Of a DNA stretch of 64,000 nucleotides, positions 30,616-42,431 are shown one piece after another. The stretch's first letter is position 1. Every line of letters begins with the position of its first letter. A program made the position numbers and the translations under genes. Source of the stretch: Phycomyces blakesleeanus NRRL 1555(-) (lineage: Eukaryota > Mucoromycota > Mucoromycetes > Mucorales > Phycomycetaceae); the NCBI RefSeq assembly GCF_001638985.1, contig NW_017265166.1, positions 62,001 to 126,000 on the forward strand. The letters are read 5' to 3'. The notes beneath the pieces are model-generated. The model had not been told where the DNA came from and did not search any database. It saw only the letters and a list, made by a program, of their open reading frames with translations.

Positions 30616-33466
30616 ATATTTATAGTCGCGTCCAACTTCACCAAACCAACCAATTCTTTGACATCTGCCAGATGAACTACCTTTGGCTTCATTTGCCCAT
30701 TGTTAACAACTGGTATATCATTTACCAAACGGACTGCTGCAATCTCTACAAGAGCAAGTGGCCACCTCTTGTTGTTGAGCTTGTGCTCAAAGAAGACAAA
30801 AACTTTTCCAAAGAAATCCTTGTAAACCAGGGAGTATGTAGAATTTATGTTGTGGTTTTCATCAACCTGAATCTGTAATCTGATGTTATGTGCCTCCCTT
30901 ACACAATTTTGGTCAAGTGCAGAGTCAATCACACAACTATTGACAGAAGTCTTGTGGCTAGTTTGTATAGCTGCTTCAATCATACTACACTCTTCCCCCT
31001 TTGATTTGTAGAAGTCTTCAAGAAGTTTCGAAAGACAAGAAATGCCTTCAAAACTATCTTGGATCGTTCTATTCCTCAAAGGCCCCCAGAACTCAATATC
31101 AGACCCAGCACCAACACGCTCACCCTCATCTGTCAATGGCCAACCAGCAGTGGAATCTTCATATTGTAAGTGTTGTGCTGTTCTTGCTTCTGTAATCATA
31201 ATAGTGGCTCCAGCCTCTGCTTGTCGTATTTGTGCTAAGCCAAACATGATATTGCCAGTGTTAACATTTATAGCAGAATTACTCTTGATAGCCCTTGAGT
31301 ATTCACCGATTGCCCATTCCACGGATCTGGCACTATATGCATAAGGTGGGCCGTATGCATCAATTATGAGAGGATAGTGCTGAAGAAGATGCTGGTTTAT
31401 AGTGAAAATATTGATTTTGATTTTTCCACTTGTAAGTAGCAATTCCAGGTACATGTTCCATATTTCAAGTTTACTGAAGAAAAATAGTTAGAATAAATAA
31501 TAGAATAACACATAGCTTTTACTAAAATATACTTTTTGATAGAGGTTTGTTCCTCTGCTGATAACTCCCAGCTCATGAGTAGGTTACATACTTGAACCAA
31601 GCCAAGTAACGCGTTCCAGGCAGTTGCATCTCCAATACGCTCTGCCACCAGCATAGGGACGACAAACAGAAGAAAGTCTGCCTAATCGACAGCCTTGAAC
31701 GACCCGGGGTTCTTATATACATCCCTCCAATTGCTATGGAAGGATGTAGAGATGGTATTTCTTGTTTTGTACATTGCTGTACCAATCTCCTTCTGAACAC
31801 CAGAAGAAAGAGCAAAACAATGGTCTGTTCCATAGGTACCAGAAACCAAACCCCAGACCTGCTTGCTTATTCCATGGCAAAGTCCATGCATTTCATCAAG
31901 GGCAAAAAACAATGGTCTAGAGAATATCTTCAATGTTACCAGAGGGGATTGTCCATTTAACCCTTTGCGGCTGGATGCACTGGCCTGGGAAAAATTCTGA
32001 AAACTTTCCAGCATACGGATATTGGTGCTGAGTAAAGTTCTGAAGTATTGTTCGTGCTTGGGACATTGGCCAACAACATGACAGATACAGCAATCGTCTT
32101 TGCTCATATGTCCAGAATGACATGCCAACTTTTCTAAGGCGGGAATGTCACCAGTGACCATTAAGACATGTATCTTGGCACGAATGGTCTTGTTTGGTGT
32201 CTTGACAACCATCCCTTCGCTCTCCAACACCAGGAGCTCTTTCATCGTTGATTCCATGAATGACTATAAATTGGCAGGTGCACCTAGACCTGGGATCATT
32301 GCGATCTGGAGCATTCTGCTTCTCTCATACCAGACCATGGGATTCAGGTTAAGAATGGTGGCATAGAGGATTGTTACAGAACCAGGAACATTGTGTGGTG
32401 TGAATCCATCAACAGGCAACGAAATTGCAATGTCATCTTTTCCAGAAAACAGATGTTTCGCTTGATGGTAAACCTGGCCATCAAACACATCAGTTTTACT
32501 TCCATCCGAGCTTGACTCATGATTATGGCGGTAATGCATATCTGCTCTTGTATTCTCGTTGGCTAATGCAAGAGCCAGTTGTCTCGCCAATGGAAGCTGT
32601 ATCATCGTGGCAGCAGCAACCAGATCACCACCCTCAGTTTCTCTACGTCTTGTTTTGTACTGGCTTTGTCCACAGTTGGAGCACTCAGTCTGGGATGGAC
32701 TGGTAAAGAGCATACATCCCCTCTGACAGATATCATGGACTGTCTCTTCAACACCAGAGAAACGCTTCAAAAGCTTTTTGCCAAGATGAGGAGTACATGC
32801 TCTGTATGTAATACAAGTCGACATTTCCAAAATGCTGTTGAAATGCTTGACTATCATTTAATGGGCATTGCGGGAGATACCAAAATCCTTAATGATCTTG
32901 AGAAACTCAAGGTTCTTTGCATCGTCTTTGTCAAGGGTAGATGCAGGCTGACTGAAGTCAAAAACCAAAGGAGATGTTTCGTTTTCAATGATATCCATGT
33001 AATTGCTAAGTTCTGCATCATACTTTAACAAGATAAATAATAATTAGCATTATATAATAAGACATGTATATATATATCTTACCATAGACTCATCATTATC
33101 ATCATTACTGAAGATATTCATAATTAGATCATCGTTATCTTCGCTGTTGAGTCTATCCATGATCTGATCTTCGATTGCATCAGCACGTTCTCTGCTTGTT
33201 TATGAAGGTAACAATATAATTAATTACACTTTCTAATAGTATGTATGTGATTTGTAGTCTTACTCAATAATGTCGTTCGAGACAGTGTTCAAAACAACAC
33301 TGACTTGTCCAGGAACAGGCGTGGTTTGTGAAGTCTGGATATCATTATGTCTTCTATGACGGTTCTTAAAGCAGTGAGCTCTACAACTCTTGGCTTTTTT
33401 TAAATTGGTGTGGCACTCTTTGCATTGATTGCATTGGTAACTATCAAGGATTGAATTTGGAGACAT
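30555..33466 (-). pseudogene. Tnp2-type CACTA transposase with introns and three in-frame stops
   Basis: Exon 1 (ATG 33466) holds a C2H2-like finger, CKECHTNLKKAKSCRAHC, then FKNRH. Later exons: acidic DRERADAIEDQIM...NDDNDESM; YDAELSNYMDIIENE; then the core with ISLPVDGFTPHNVPGSVTIL (first Asp), HVLMVTGDIPALEKLACHSG (second Asp), a CCICHVVGQCP knuckle and ALDEMHGLCHGISKQVWG (third acidic). After a GTATAT...TTCAG intron (about 31534-31472) a 3' exon has IEFWGPLRNRTIQD and a poly-Thr tract near the end. In-frame TAA (about 32858), TAG (about 32258) and TAG (about 31680) break the core. All can come from CAA or CAG by C-to-T. The element may thus depend on a transposase from elsewhere. Confidence 0.8.
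30584..30616. repeat. (GTT)n microsatellite within the transposase 3' exon
   Basis: About 11 GTT units, which encode the poly-Thr run on the minus strand. Confidence 0.9.
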
Positions 33467-33802
33467 TTTTTAGGTTGGAAATAAACACTTAAGAATAAAG
33501 GTATGAATATTGATAATTCCTTTTAAATAATATGTCTTTATACTTAATAGTGTTGAGATTTGTATAGACTTAATGACTACAAGTAGGCAATGACATAGAT
33601 GATACAAATATAAACTCAGGAACAGAAGCTAAAACATTGCATAATAGCTGTTATTAGAACTACAGTAGCCCAATAATAATATTGGCTGGACCAATAGGTT
33701 AAACTCATTTATATGAAACTAATAATAGACAATAGAAAATTTTTTTGGCCTTTATCTTTCTTTCACAACAATCCTTTTTCTCAGGTAAACCAAACTCTCA
33801 AC

Positions 33803-34436
33803 ATGAATAACACAGATAAAAATTCCATCTCTTTGCTACACGCCATGTACAATGAGATACTATCTTTGAAGGCAGGCCAAGAAAAGGCCAAACTTGAAAG
33901 AAAGGCACAGATCGAAGAGTTGAAGCTCAAAATGAAGACGAGCATCAAAGATTTGAATTTGGAGATTACTGCTCTCCAGAGCCAACTGGAGAATAGAAAC
34001 ATTTCCAACCAACACACTTTGCCTTCTGTCTCTGCCATTGTAAGACAAAAAATAAAACGAGTTGAATATATATTAATATGTCATTTAATAGTTTAGTGCT
34101 AATACCATCCGCAAACCGGTGAGCATATTCCATGAAATAACTTTAAAGCATATCTTCAAGATGATAAGTGAAGACCTTGGCATTGAAGTAACAAGTAACA
34201 AAAAGGCCACACTCAATATGTGTACAAAGCTTATATGTGATGATATGGCTGCCCATCCTTCGGTGATCGCTCTTGGTCCTAATCCTAGCTGGGAGTCTAT
34301 AACAGTAGCACTTAAGAAAGAAATGTGTGCCAGGCACGCAAATATAATGAAGGATTCTGGTATAGACTTCACTAGATGTCTCGGAAAATTGGGCATCAAC
34401 TGCAAGAGTTGCACATCTCTGGAGGGACCGCCATAA
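33803..34436 (+). CDS. Accessory (TnpA-like) coiled-coil protein of the CACTA element
   Basis: Exons 33803-34039 and 34092-34436 with a 52-nt intron (GTAAGA...TAATAG) give an intact frame of 193 residues. An in-frame ATG at 33713 could extend the start. N-terminus: a charged coiled coil, residues about 10-60 (LHAMYNEILSLKAGQEKAKL, then LKMKTSIKDLNLEITALQSQ). C-terminus: a compact helical domain (FHEITLKHIFKMISEDLGIE, NMCTKLICDDMAAHPSVIAL) with several Cys. It is transcribed away from the transposase. By analogy with En/Spm TnpA it may bind the CCAATAAAA repeats next to it. I know of no named family, so the role is inference. Confidence 0.65.
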
Positions 34437-34523
34437 AAGATTACAGTCTCGTAAGTAATCCGGTGTAGTGGAATTGAATAGGATATTTTACTATGAAAAC
34501 CTAGAATATTAAATAGTAAATAG

Positions 34524-34931
34524 CCAATAAAATGTATCTATAGATTTTTGTATGCTTTAACAGCCAATAAAATAAACAATATTATTTATTTTTCTGTCAT
34601 AATAACCAATAAAATGAACAATATGATTTTTTTTCTGTCATAACAACCAATAAAAATGATTAATAAAAATGATCTTCTATTGTAATAACCAATAAAAATT
34701 TGTATTTATTAAAATGATCAAACATTTACATGTATATTATCCAATAAAAAACTGTTTTCATAAAAGTAACATTAAAAAAAAATTACTAGTGTCCAATAGA
34801 ATTCCTTTCTAAGCTAAAATATTAAAGTAATAAATGACATTTAAGAGAGTACCCAATAAAAGTAATCGATTATATAATATACTTTATATAATAAAGAATG
34901 AAACGCTGTCCAATAGAAGAGCCAACAAAAG
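34524..34931 (+). repeat. Subterminal CCAATAAAA repeats of the CACTA element
   Basis: Ten copies of CCAATAAAA or a one-base variant (CCAATAGAA, CCAACAAAA) begin near 34524, 34564, 34606, 34647, 34689, 34741, 34793, 34853, 34910 and 34922, nearly all spaced 40-60 bp and all in the same orientation. The block ends about 130 bp before the right TIR. I see no equal block at the left end. Confidence 0.85.
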
Positions 34932-35068
34932 AGAATCAGAAAGCGGAGATCTGTAATATGTATTTAAACTCCAGGGGCAAAGTGGATATTTGGCAAAAAA
35001 CCACCACAAAGCTGCCTTGTCAAACCGCCATAAAGCAGCCATAAAACCCCACTTTTTTTCCCGTAGTG

Positions 35069-35657
35069 ATGATGCTTAACATAAACAAAATACATTACTT
35101 TCCAGTTTATATATCTCTTTTGTACTCTATATACGAAATGCCAGTTTGATATCTTTGGCCTGATTTATTTCCTATGCTTATGTGTGCTATTTTATATATA
35201 AACGAGGTAGACTGGCGTCCCCAGCGGGACTGCATTGAGAAGAAATAACCATACTATGAAAAGAAAGAAAAAACCGTTAGTCTGAGTTTATTTGGATTTT
35301 GTTATTATAAAGGTTTATTGTAGTAATAAAAATAAAATAATAGTAAGGAATATATCTTGCAGCCATATTTTTTTGGGGGTTTGTATTTTAATATTTTCAA
35401 AAAAGAAGGAAATTGTTATACTTTGTCATATACACAATTGGTATTGACAATTTTAAAAAAAAATTATTAAAATATTTGAAAAAAAGTAAAAAAAAAAACA
35501 TTAAGATAAAGATAAGTCTAAGCAGAAATAACATGAATATAAAAAATACAAAAATAAAAATAAAGCATATAGAAAAAGATTGCCATATTTGGATAAAGAC
35601 ATAGGGCAGAAAGCATATGATATGGAACAGATTAGTTAATTTCTAGAAAGCACTTCA
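35069..35657. other. AT-rich intergenic DNA, no gene seen
   Basis: Poly-A rich. A 63-codon Lys/Ile frame at 35413-35604 is compositional and not supported. Confidence 0.55.
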
Positions 35658-36038
35658 TTATAAACAACATTGTTTATAGACATTGCTGGTTGCTTCGGTA
35701 GAAATACTGCCCATATCAACCATGATTTTTACTGAGTTTGGAGTTCGGACCTGAGAGAGAGTGACATACAACTGCCCACGACCAAAGACATGGTGGGGAA
35801 GGTACAAACCAACTTTGTCAAGAATCTGGCCTTGGAACTTGTTGATAGTCATGGCAAAGGCAAGGTGGACTGGAAATTGACATCGCTTGAACTCAATGGA
35901 CATGGTCGATCCATTTGGGTTCAGCTTGATTCTGGGGATAAGTACCACCTTTCCAGCACTTGATCCAGTTACAATGGTAGCCTTGATGACATATCTGCCA
36001 AAGTCATTGCATATAAGGCGGGTACCATTGCAGAGGGG
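35658..36038 (-). pseudogene. Helitron/Pif1-type helicase, C-terminal remnant
   Basis: The minus strand reads NGTRLICNDFGRYVIKATIV, GSSAGKVVLIPRIKLNPNG, CQFPVHLAFAMTINKFQGQI, then GRGQLYVTLSQVRTPNSVKI. These are the last motifs of Pif1-type helicases as found in Helitrons, with the usual Ser of INKSQGQ changed to Phe and ALSRV changed to TLSQV. Everything before it (Walker A/B, Rep domain) is missing. It overlaps, in another frame, the 3' exon of the zinc-knuckle gene. Confidence 0.75.
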
Positions 36039-36891
36039 GTAGTACGCCGGGCCATGTTGTGAGTGGTAGTTAACTGGCCGGGGACAAAATTGCAGTTCCT
36101 TTGGTTGTTAGGGCACTGCAAGCTGTTACTCCGTTGGTGACCAATTCCATTACAGCTGGAACAGCGGGGAATAACAGTGGCAATGGCAGTGGCAGTGGTG
36201 GTAGTCAAATCCAAGACTCTCTCAACATCAGAAACTTGAAAAGCCTCAAAAGCGGCAGTTAGATCTATAATAAAAATATTAAAAAATAATTAATAATTGT
36301 GGCAATTTATATATAATTTTAAAAATTATCTCTGTTGCTCTCTGCAGTATATTGTTCTGTGAAGGAGAGATCAATTAACAATGGTTGTATGGGCACAGCA
36401 GAATCCTGGATAGCTTCAACTCTTGGTCTTGAAGCAGCAGCTAAATAGAGAAAAAAATAGAGTAGAAAAAATGATTAGAATTTTTGCTGAATATTAATCA
36501 ATTACGCTATATTTATTTACCTCAACTACTCTCTGCAGGATATTGGGCAGCACAGGAGAGAGCAATGATTTCTGCTATGGTGAGCACCACGCAACTCTGG
36601 ACAGCTTCAACCCTTGGTCTCAAAGCACCAGCTAAATAAACATGTAAATGCAGATGAAAGCAAATAAGTTAGAAACTATGCAAGTCGATCCGATGAATTA
36701 AAGTAATCTGTTTTAATGTTATCTCTAATACTCTCTGCTTGATATTCTTCTTGGGCAGAGAGATTATCACTGGTTCTCTTTTGGGGGATCAAGAGAGTTT
36801 TGTGTCTTGGATTCAAAGGGCAAGAAAAATTTGATCCCCTGCTGTGACCCAATTGTTTACATGAAGCACAAATAGGTCCAGAAGGAGTCAT
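35969..36891 (-). CDS. Zinc-knuckle protein with two tandemly duplicated 102-nt exons (Helitron-associated)
   Basis: Predicted exons 36891-36732, 36631-36530, 36440-36339 and 36264-35969 join in frame to 219 residues. Exon 1 has a CX2CX4HX6C-like knuckle (CASCKQLGHSRGSNFSC) and ends EEYQAE. Exons 2 and 3 are both exactly 34 codons, begin (T/A)GALRPRVEAVQ or AASRPRVEAIQ and end QYPAE or QYTAE. Exon 4 holds a second knuckle (CSSCNGIGHQRSNSLQC). The donors are GTATTAG, GTAGTTG and, for exon 3, GCAACAG, so the last would be a GC-AG intron. Such knuckles occur in front of Helitron Rep/helicase proteins in related fungi as I recall; here the frame stops within the helicase remnant. It may be a truncated, possibly non-functional gene. 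Confidence 0.6.
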
Positions 36892-38186
36892 ATTGATGTT
36901 TGATAAATTGTAATTGGTTTTGTAATTAAGCTAAATTCAAGTGTAAATGGAGATAGAGAAATAGTAAAGAATATATGTAAGATTATTATTTTTCTGAAAG
37001 ACATGAACTTTACAGGAACCCTATATATACTCTTTTTCATAATAACGATTGTACCAATAATGACAGACTTGTCATAATTTAAAATAGATTTGAATCATAT
37101 GTAAATCAACAATGTGCTGAAGTAATATGATAATTAGAATAAATTCAAGAGAATATCTTCAAGTAATATTGAATAATAGAGTAAAATCCATGTGTCAAGG
37201 CGCTGTAAGATGACTTCTTCAAGTAATAGTAGCTAAATTAAGTAGAGTATAGCTGTAAAAGTTCATTAGAATGTCTTGTTAAAGTAATAAAAGTAAGGTG
37301 ACAAAAGGAACAGTCAGTTGTCAAAGTAGCGTGGGTTAACCTTTTGGAATTAACATGTGTATCAGATTACAAATGCTGCAGAAAGTGTATGGTTCAATAT
37401 AGCTTCTTGAAGGAACAGAATATATAAATTCTTGAATATCCAATTGTCAATGCAAAATCATATGTTTCATTTTACTTTATCAGTTATTATTATAAAATGT
37501 AGTATATAATATTAATGATCTTTGCTTTTAAATTAAAAAGTAGTAATAGCCAACACTTTTTTCTTTTTTTGTTGTTAATTAATCCAAATCCAGGTATCAG
37601 GGCGTAGCAAAATTGTAACATACAAAGGAAGCATTATTTTTATTTTATTTTTATTTATTATTTATATTGAATAGCTTTTGGTAATAGCTAAAATGATATA
37701 TACATATATTCTCTTTATTCTTTAGATCGATATATTTTTATTACAATTACTATACAATTAAAAATGACCTGATTTTTATTTATTTATATATAATTTATAA
37801 GTATAATAATAATAATAGTTGGTAGTAATAAGAAAAAAAAAATTTTAAAGATGTTCAAAACAAACAGTGATTTAATAGTAAAGACATTTTGTTATATGGA
37901 CATGATTTATATTACAATAGAGATTTATCAATAATTGAGATATTGAATGCAATCGAAAGATGATTAGATTCCATATAACTCATGTGCAGAGTATCTCTGT
38001 TTCTTTTTAACTGTTTTAAAAGTGCGATCGTAAGTCATGTGATATACAGGGCCGGTTGATTTTAATAATATGTATGATAGTAAAAAAAAAAGTTGTATTC
38101 GTTGACTTGTTTTTAGAAATAAGTGCAATCGACTGAGGAAGAGGGGGAGAAAATGAAATGAAATGAAAGGAAAAACACGGATAGTT
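36892..38186. other. Intergenic DNA between transposon relics and host genes
   Basis: AT-rich, with poly-A/T runs. I find no domain-bearing frame or RNA gene. Confidence 0.55.
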
Positions 38187-40884
38187 TCAATACTCTATAT
38201 CTCCATTGATTGTCGTCTTTATCTTGGACTTTAAATTCTCGGTTTCTTCGTGTAAATCAACTACTCGAGCAGCTAACGACATGAACTCCCGGTTCTGTCT
38301 TTCCATTGTATATTTAATATCGGCAGGCATGTAGACATCATTTTCACTAAAATTATTGATGGCCTGTTCGATAATTTGAACTGTCTTTCCATACTCTCGC
38401 GTCCGTTTTTGTAGATCAGATGCAAGTCTAATGAAATAGTCCCAGTGGGCACAGTTTGTGAAGGCATCGTCTGGGCGAGATGGATTGTCAAGGAAAAGCT
38501 TGACCATGTTGGTGTTGGCCCGCTGGTATGCAATGTCTTTTGAAAGTTCATCCAATTCTTTCGTTTTTCCTGATATACAAGATTTCAAGATTTCCGTTTT
38601 CTAAAGATTGACCCAGAAAAACGCACACATATATATACATACATACATATGTAAGCCTGTGCTAAAGAAAATATAGCAGTACTAATACTAATACTAAAGC
38701 CCCTTTTTCCTATTTTTCTAACAATGGCATTTTTTGTTGTTTATAATCGGTACCTCTTTCAGCTCCACAGCTTGCTGTCTAATGTATTCGATAGATCCAT
38801 TATTACGGGAAAGTATGTGTGCATCAAGCATGTCGCTAATGTGAACGCTTTTTGAAATGAATTGTTCTAAATCAACAAGTTCTTCCATTGCTTCGGGTGG
38901 AAGCTCAGAGAATCTTGTTGACCGTTTGATATCTTCCCTCTGTTTGATATTAGGTTGTAATGTAGTTGGCGCTCTAATTATAGGAGCTGATGTTGAGGTA
39001 TTTCCGGAACTAAAGAAAGAAAGAAAGAAAGAAATAAGTATATATATATATATATATGTGTGTGTGTATGCGTAATAACACAATACACAATATCTTATAT
39101 TTATCAAATACAGTCAATCCACTTACAGACTATCCCTTTCCCCAGATGAGGTTTCACCAAAAGTAGGTAATCCAGCCACTTTTGTTGTCTCTGTCACCTT
39201 CCACTCACTAGGAGGGCCAGGTTTAAACACATTTTTCATCATTTCTTCAGGATTTTTGGGCTCTTTGTCTGCAGACGTATCGTTCTTAGCTGTAGTGTCC
39301 TTCTGCTTAGGAGCCGAGAATGAAAATACGGGAGTATTGGATTGTGGTGTTGGCAAAGAGTTTGAAGGAAGCTCGGTGATCTTTGGAGTAGATTCTGTAT
39401 TCTTACCAAAGCTACCAAAGCTTAATTTTGATGTTTTGTTGGCTTCTGTTGTAGGCAAAATACTATTAGAGAGTGGCGTGCTTGTGCTTGTTGTTAGGTT
39501 TGTATCTGTATTTGTGTTAGTGAATGTTGGAGGTGCGTGCGTTTGTGCGGCCGATGTCGCTGTTGCTGTAGTTGTTGTTGTTTGTGGTAATTGTGTTTGT
39601 GTGGTAGATGTTAGCGTATGTGTCGGAGGTGTCGTGGTCAGTGTTTTTCCAAATAGTGATCCTCCAATTTGTGATGTAGTACCTGGTGGTGTTGATGATG
39701 CTGGTGCTATTGGTGTAGAGCCCTGGGCTGGAACAAACGAAAATAGTGAAAGAGGCGATGGGCCGTGACGCATCTTGCTATCTGCCCTTTGTAAAGGTGG
39801 GTTAACATCCTTGCGTTTACGGCTATTTGATGAAAATTGGTCTGTGGCTTGATTATCATGTTCTGCATTAGAGTCAACCGCTGTTACAGTAACTTGTGGT
39901 GTTGATTGAGCTTGGCTAGGAAACAAGGTTGGTGACTGGGGTACAATAGAGGCTAAATTATCTATGGGGAAGAAGAGAAGGAGAAGAGAAGATAGGAAGA
40001 CACGGAGAATAAGAATAAAGAAAATAATAATGAGGTCAATTGATTGCATTGTGAATTACCTTGTTGGGGTGCTGTGGCACTAAATGGACTACTTCCGAAG
40101 TTGAAAGTAGTTGCAGGAGGACCATCGGGTTTATTAGTAGGTGGGGTAAATGTAGGTGTAGAAGAAAATAATGTGCTCGAAGACGGTGCTACAAATAAGA
40201 GAAATAGAAACCATGAGATTAAGGATATATGTCATTGAAAAACAAAGTAGAAGAAGAAGAATAGAAATTCAGCTTACTGCTGGAACTTGGCGTAAATGTA
40301 TTAGTAGCTGGGGGCGTTTGGAATGCAGGAGCTCCAAAGCTAAAGTTAACCGATGGCTTAGAATTCATTGCAGTTTGATTAGAAGGTAAACTGAAGGAGA
40401 ATGATTGTGGTGGTTGACCCGGATTATTCATTTGAGGAGGCTCCACAGAACCAAATGAAGGCATAGGCGTAGATCCAATCAAAGACGAGTCTCTGTTCAG
40501 CCTTCTCACAGGTTTCTTGATTACCCTTTGAGAAACGGGAATGTTTTCAGGGGAGGAAGAGGATGAGCCTTGGCTATATCACAAATAAAGAAAACGATGA
40601 AAATCCAATGACTTTTTATTGTTTATTTATTGTTCATTATTTATGTAACATATACAAAATAGGCGCTACTCATTTTGTCTAACAGCCACAAAAACAACAA
40701 CAACAACAACAACAGCAGCAGCAGCAGCAGCAGTCTCTATATTCTTACTCCATGTTGGCAGACAAATGACAATAAAAACACGCGCGGATAAATTTTTTTG
40801 ATGTAAAGGCAAAAAGTGGTGTATGGCAACGCGCGAATACGTCACAGTTGGGTCTTCTGGCGTGTAATCTCCGACGAAGCTCAA
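38187..40884 (-). CDS. NUP58: Nucleoporin p58/p45 family (NUP58, yeast Nup49 counterpart)
   Basis: Exons, 5' to 3': 40884-40841 (least certain), 40573-40278, 40188-40060, 39961-39127, 39009-38754 and 38600-38187, giving 657 residues in frame. The N-terminal two-thirds is Ser/Thr/Pro-rich with scattered FG motifs (NFSFGAP, NFGSSPF, SLFGKT, SFGSFG, FSFSAP), as in FG nucleoporins. The C-terminal third is the coiled-coil domain: FSELPPEAMEELVDLEQFIS, then AHWDYFIRLASDLQKRTREY and TMERQNREFMSLAARVVDLH. This is the central-channel Nup58/Nup49 that pairs with Nup62 and Nup54 and lines the pore for transport factors. The first exon's donor (GTATTC) is weak and another start is possible. The gene closes on TGA. 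Confidence 0.88.
40692..40733. repeat. (AAC)n(AGC)n microsatellite in the first NUP58 intron region
   Basis: About eight AAC units pass directly into about seven AGC units. It lies in the predicted first intron. Confidence 0.85.
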
Positions 40885-41763
40885 AGACGGTAACAGTACT
40901 TCCCCATATAAAAAAAAACACCAGTCGTAGACTTAAAGTCTAGGTCTGTACAGCCGTCCAATACCGTGTTGCTACTTTGAATTCAGACTATTATAGTTTT
41001 TTTTATGGACGAACGAAAAGTAATTTTTAGACAAATAGAAAATAAAATTGAGACAAAAGAGTTAGTTTTGAGACTAAAGGAGGTACTTGCGCAGATTTTT
41101 TTTTTCATTTGGTGAAGTCTTGGTTCACCTCCAGTTCATGGGTTTGTCTGATTATAATTATAGATCATATTTACTGAAAGATATTGTTTTAATTTTATAA
41201 AGGCTTGCTATTGTATTTACTATGAATTATAGTGTTCTTATTGATGTTATCCAGTTTCTTTTCCCGAGATACGATTTGGTCATCTGCTAATAAAACAAGT
41301 TTACTAAAGAGTTGTGACAGGATCTCTATCAATGTTTACCCCTTCAAAATAAGTCTAGTGAACTTTAAATGGTTGCATTCCGAGATATTGACATTATTTT
41401 TTAGTTTTTTTTAGATGGTTTCAGGGTATGAGTACATACTTTGGAGATTAGAGATACGTAGTTATATAAAAGAATTAGAAACACATTGTTACGGTTGATC
41501 GAAAACTTTATTATAAAAACAATAAAACCCGCCGAAAACAGTGTGAGCAAGAGTTTGCTAAAGAGATGATGAAACTTTATAGAGGACTTAATTGGTGGTT
41601 GCAAATAAAACAAAAGGAAAAGTAAAGAAATCGATGAAGAAGTTTAAAGTGGTTATTGAAGCAAATTTATATGAAGAAAACATATAGAAAGTGAAGTTTA
41701 TTTTGACAAAACGCATAAGAGAAAAAGGGAAGAAAAAAATTGGAATTGAAACAATATCATCAG
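40885..41763. other. Intergenic region upstream of NUP58
   Basis: Holds the NUP58 promoter side and AT-rich DNA. The short frames have no support. Confidence 0.5.
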
Positions 41764-42235
41764 GATTTGACTGTCATATTATCTAATAATTGTAAGTTTA
41801 TTAAGATGTATGTTTCTTATATTTGTCACAGTATTATGGTCTTATCAGCTGTGGTCAATTTTGACTAATTATTATTATTTTTAGCAACCTGGAAATTATC
41901 ACATCCCAACGCGTTCTCTACTAAAGAAAAAATGCAAGAATAGACATTAATAAACTTATTTTTTTGAGGGCTTACATTATTAAGCAAGTATATAGAAGAG
42001 ATTCTTAGCTATTTTTTTTTAAAGAAAAGGGAGGAAATAAGCTCAATGATTACTAGAAATTTAGTGATGATTTGGATCAACAATTTGAAGAATCCCTAGA
42101 TTTTTACCTCAAATCATCACCAAATGGCGTCCACAATGAAATCTGTGAAACTATCTGGAAATTAAATAGCCGCGTAGAAGGAGAATTGGCAGGAAAGATT
42201 GCCATTCACACTTAACACCTCTAATAAGCTTGTTC
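41764..42235. repeat. MITE-like repeat with internal hairpin, copy 1
   Basis: It aligns with 61161-61594 over most of its length (for example ATAGACATTAATAAACTT at 41941 against ATAGACCTTAATAAACTT) and holds a 15-bp stem, TTTAGTGATGATTTG (42060-42074) with 42110-42124, one G-U type pair. After the stem comes ATGGCGTCCACAATGAAAT. The ends are worn: the right end TAACACCTCTA resembles the copy 2 TIR, and the left end is placed only by alignment. Confidence 0.6.
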
Positions 42236-42431
42236 ATATGTAAAAGTGGCTTTCTTGTCAGCACACCTCTCATTTCCCATATATATATATATATCTGCTT
42301 GTTTTTTTTTATTTCAATGGATTTATTTGTTGTTGTTGCTGCTGTTGTTTTTTAGATATTTAAAATAATGAAACTGATTTAATCCGAAATATCCTCTCTC
42401 CTATCACTGGCCGATGAATTGTCGCTCTGAG

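Larger units (their letters stand above)
30183..35068. mobile_element. Complete CACTA (EnSpm/CMC-type) DNA transposon, 4,886 bp
   Basis: The left end is CACTACGGGAAAAAA and the right end is its reverse complement, ending CCCGTAGTG at 35068. Both are flanked by the 3-bp direct repeat ATG (30180-30182 and 35069-35071), the CACTA target-duplication size. A second shared motif, TGGCGGTTT, follows at both ends. Inside are a Tnp2-type transposase on the minus strand, a divergent accessory gene on the plus strand and a block of CCAATAAAA repeats beside the right end. This matches the two-gene plus subterminal-repeat plan known from plant En/Spm. Confidence 0.93.

Noticed and set aside
18274..32860. 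Reassignment of TAA/TAG to Gln, since many transposon frames continue past them
   Set aside because: The host genes (NUP58, HSE1, MFS, Zn2Cys6 factor, cyclin) end at normal TAA, TAG or TGA codons and use CAA/CAG for Gln, including long poly-Gln in HSE1. Decay of dead copies explains the stops.
39256..39768. 170-codon plus-strand frame rich in Val and Gly
   Set aside because: Antisense to the Thr/Pro/Ser-rich FG region of NUP58; composition only.
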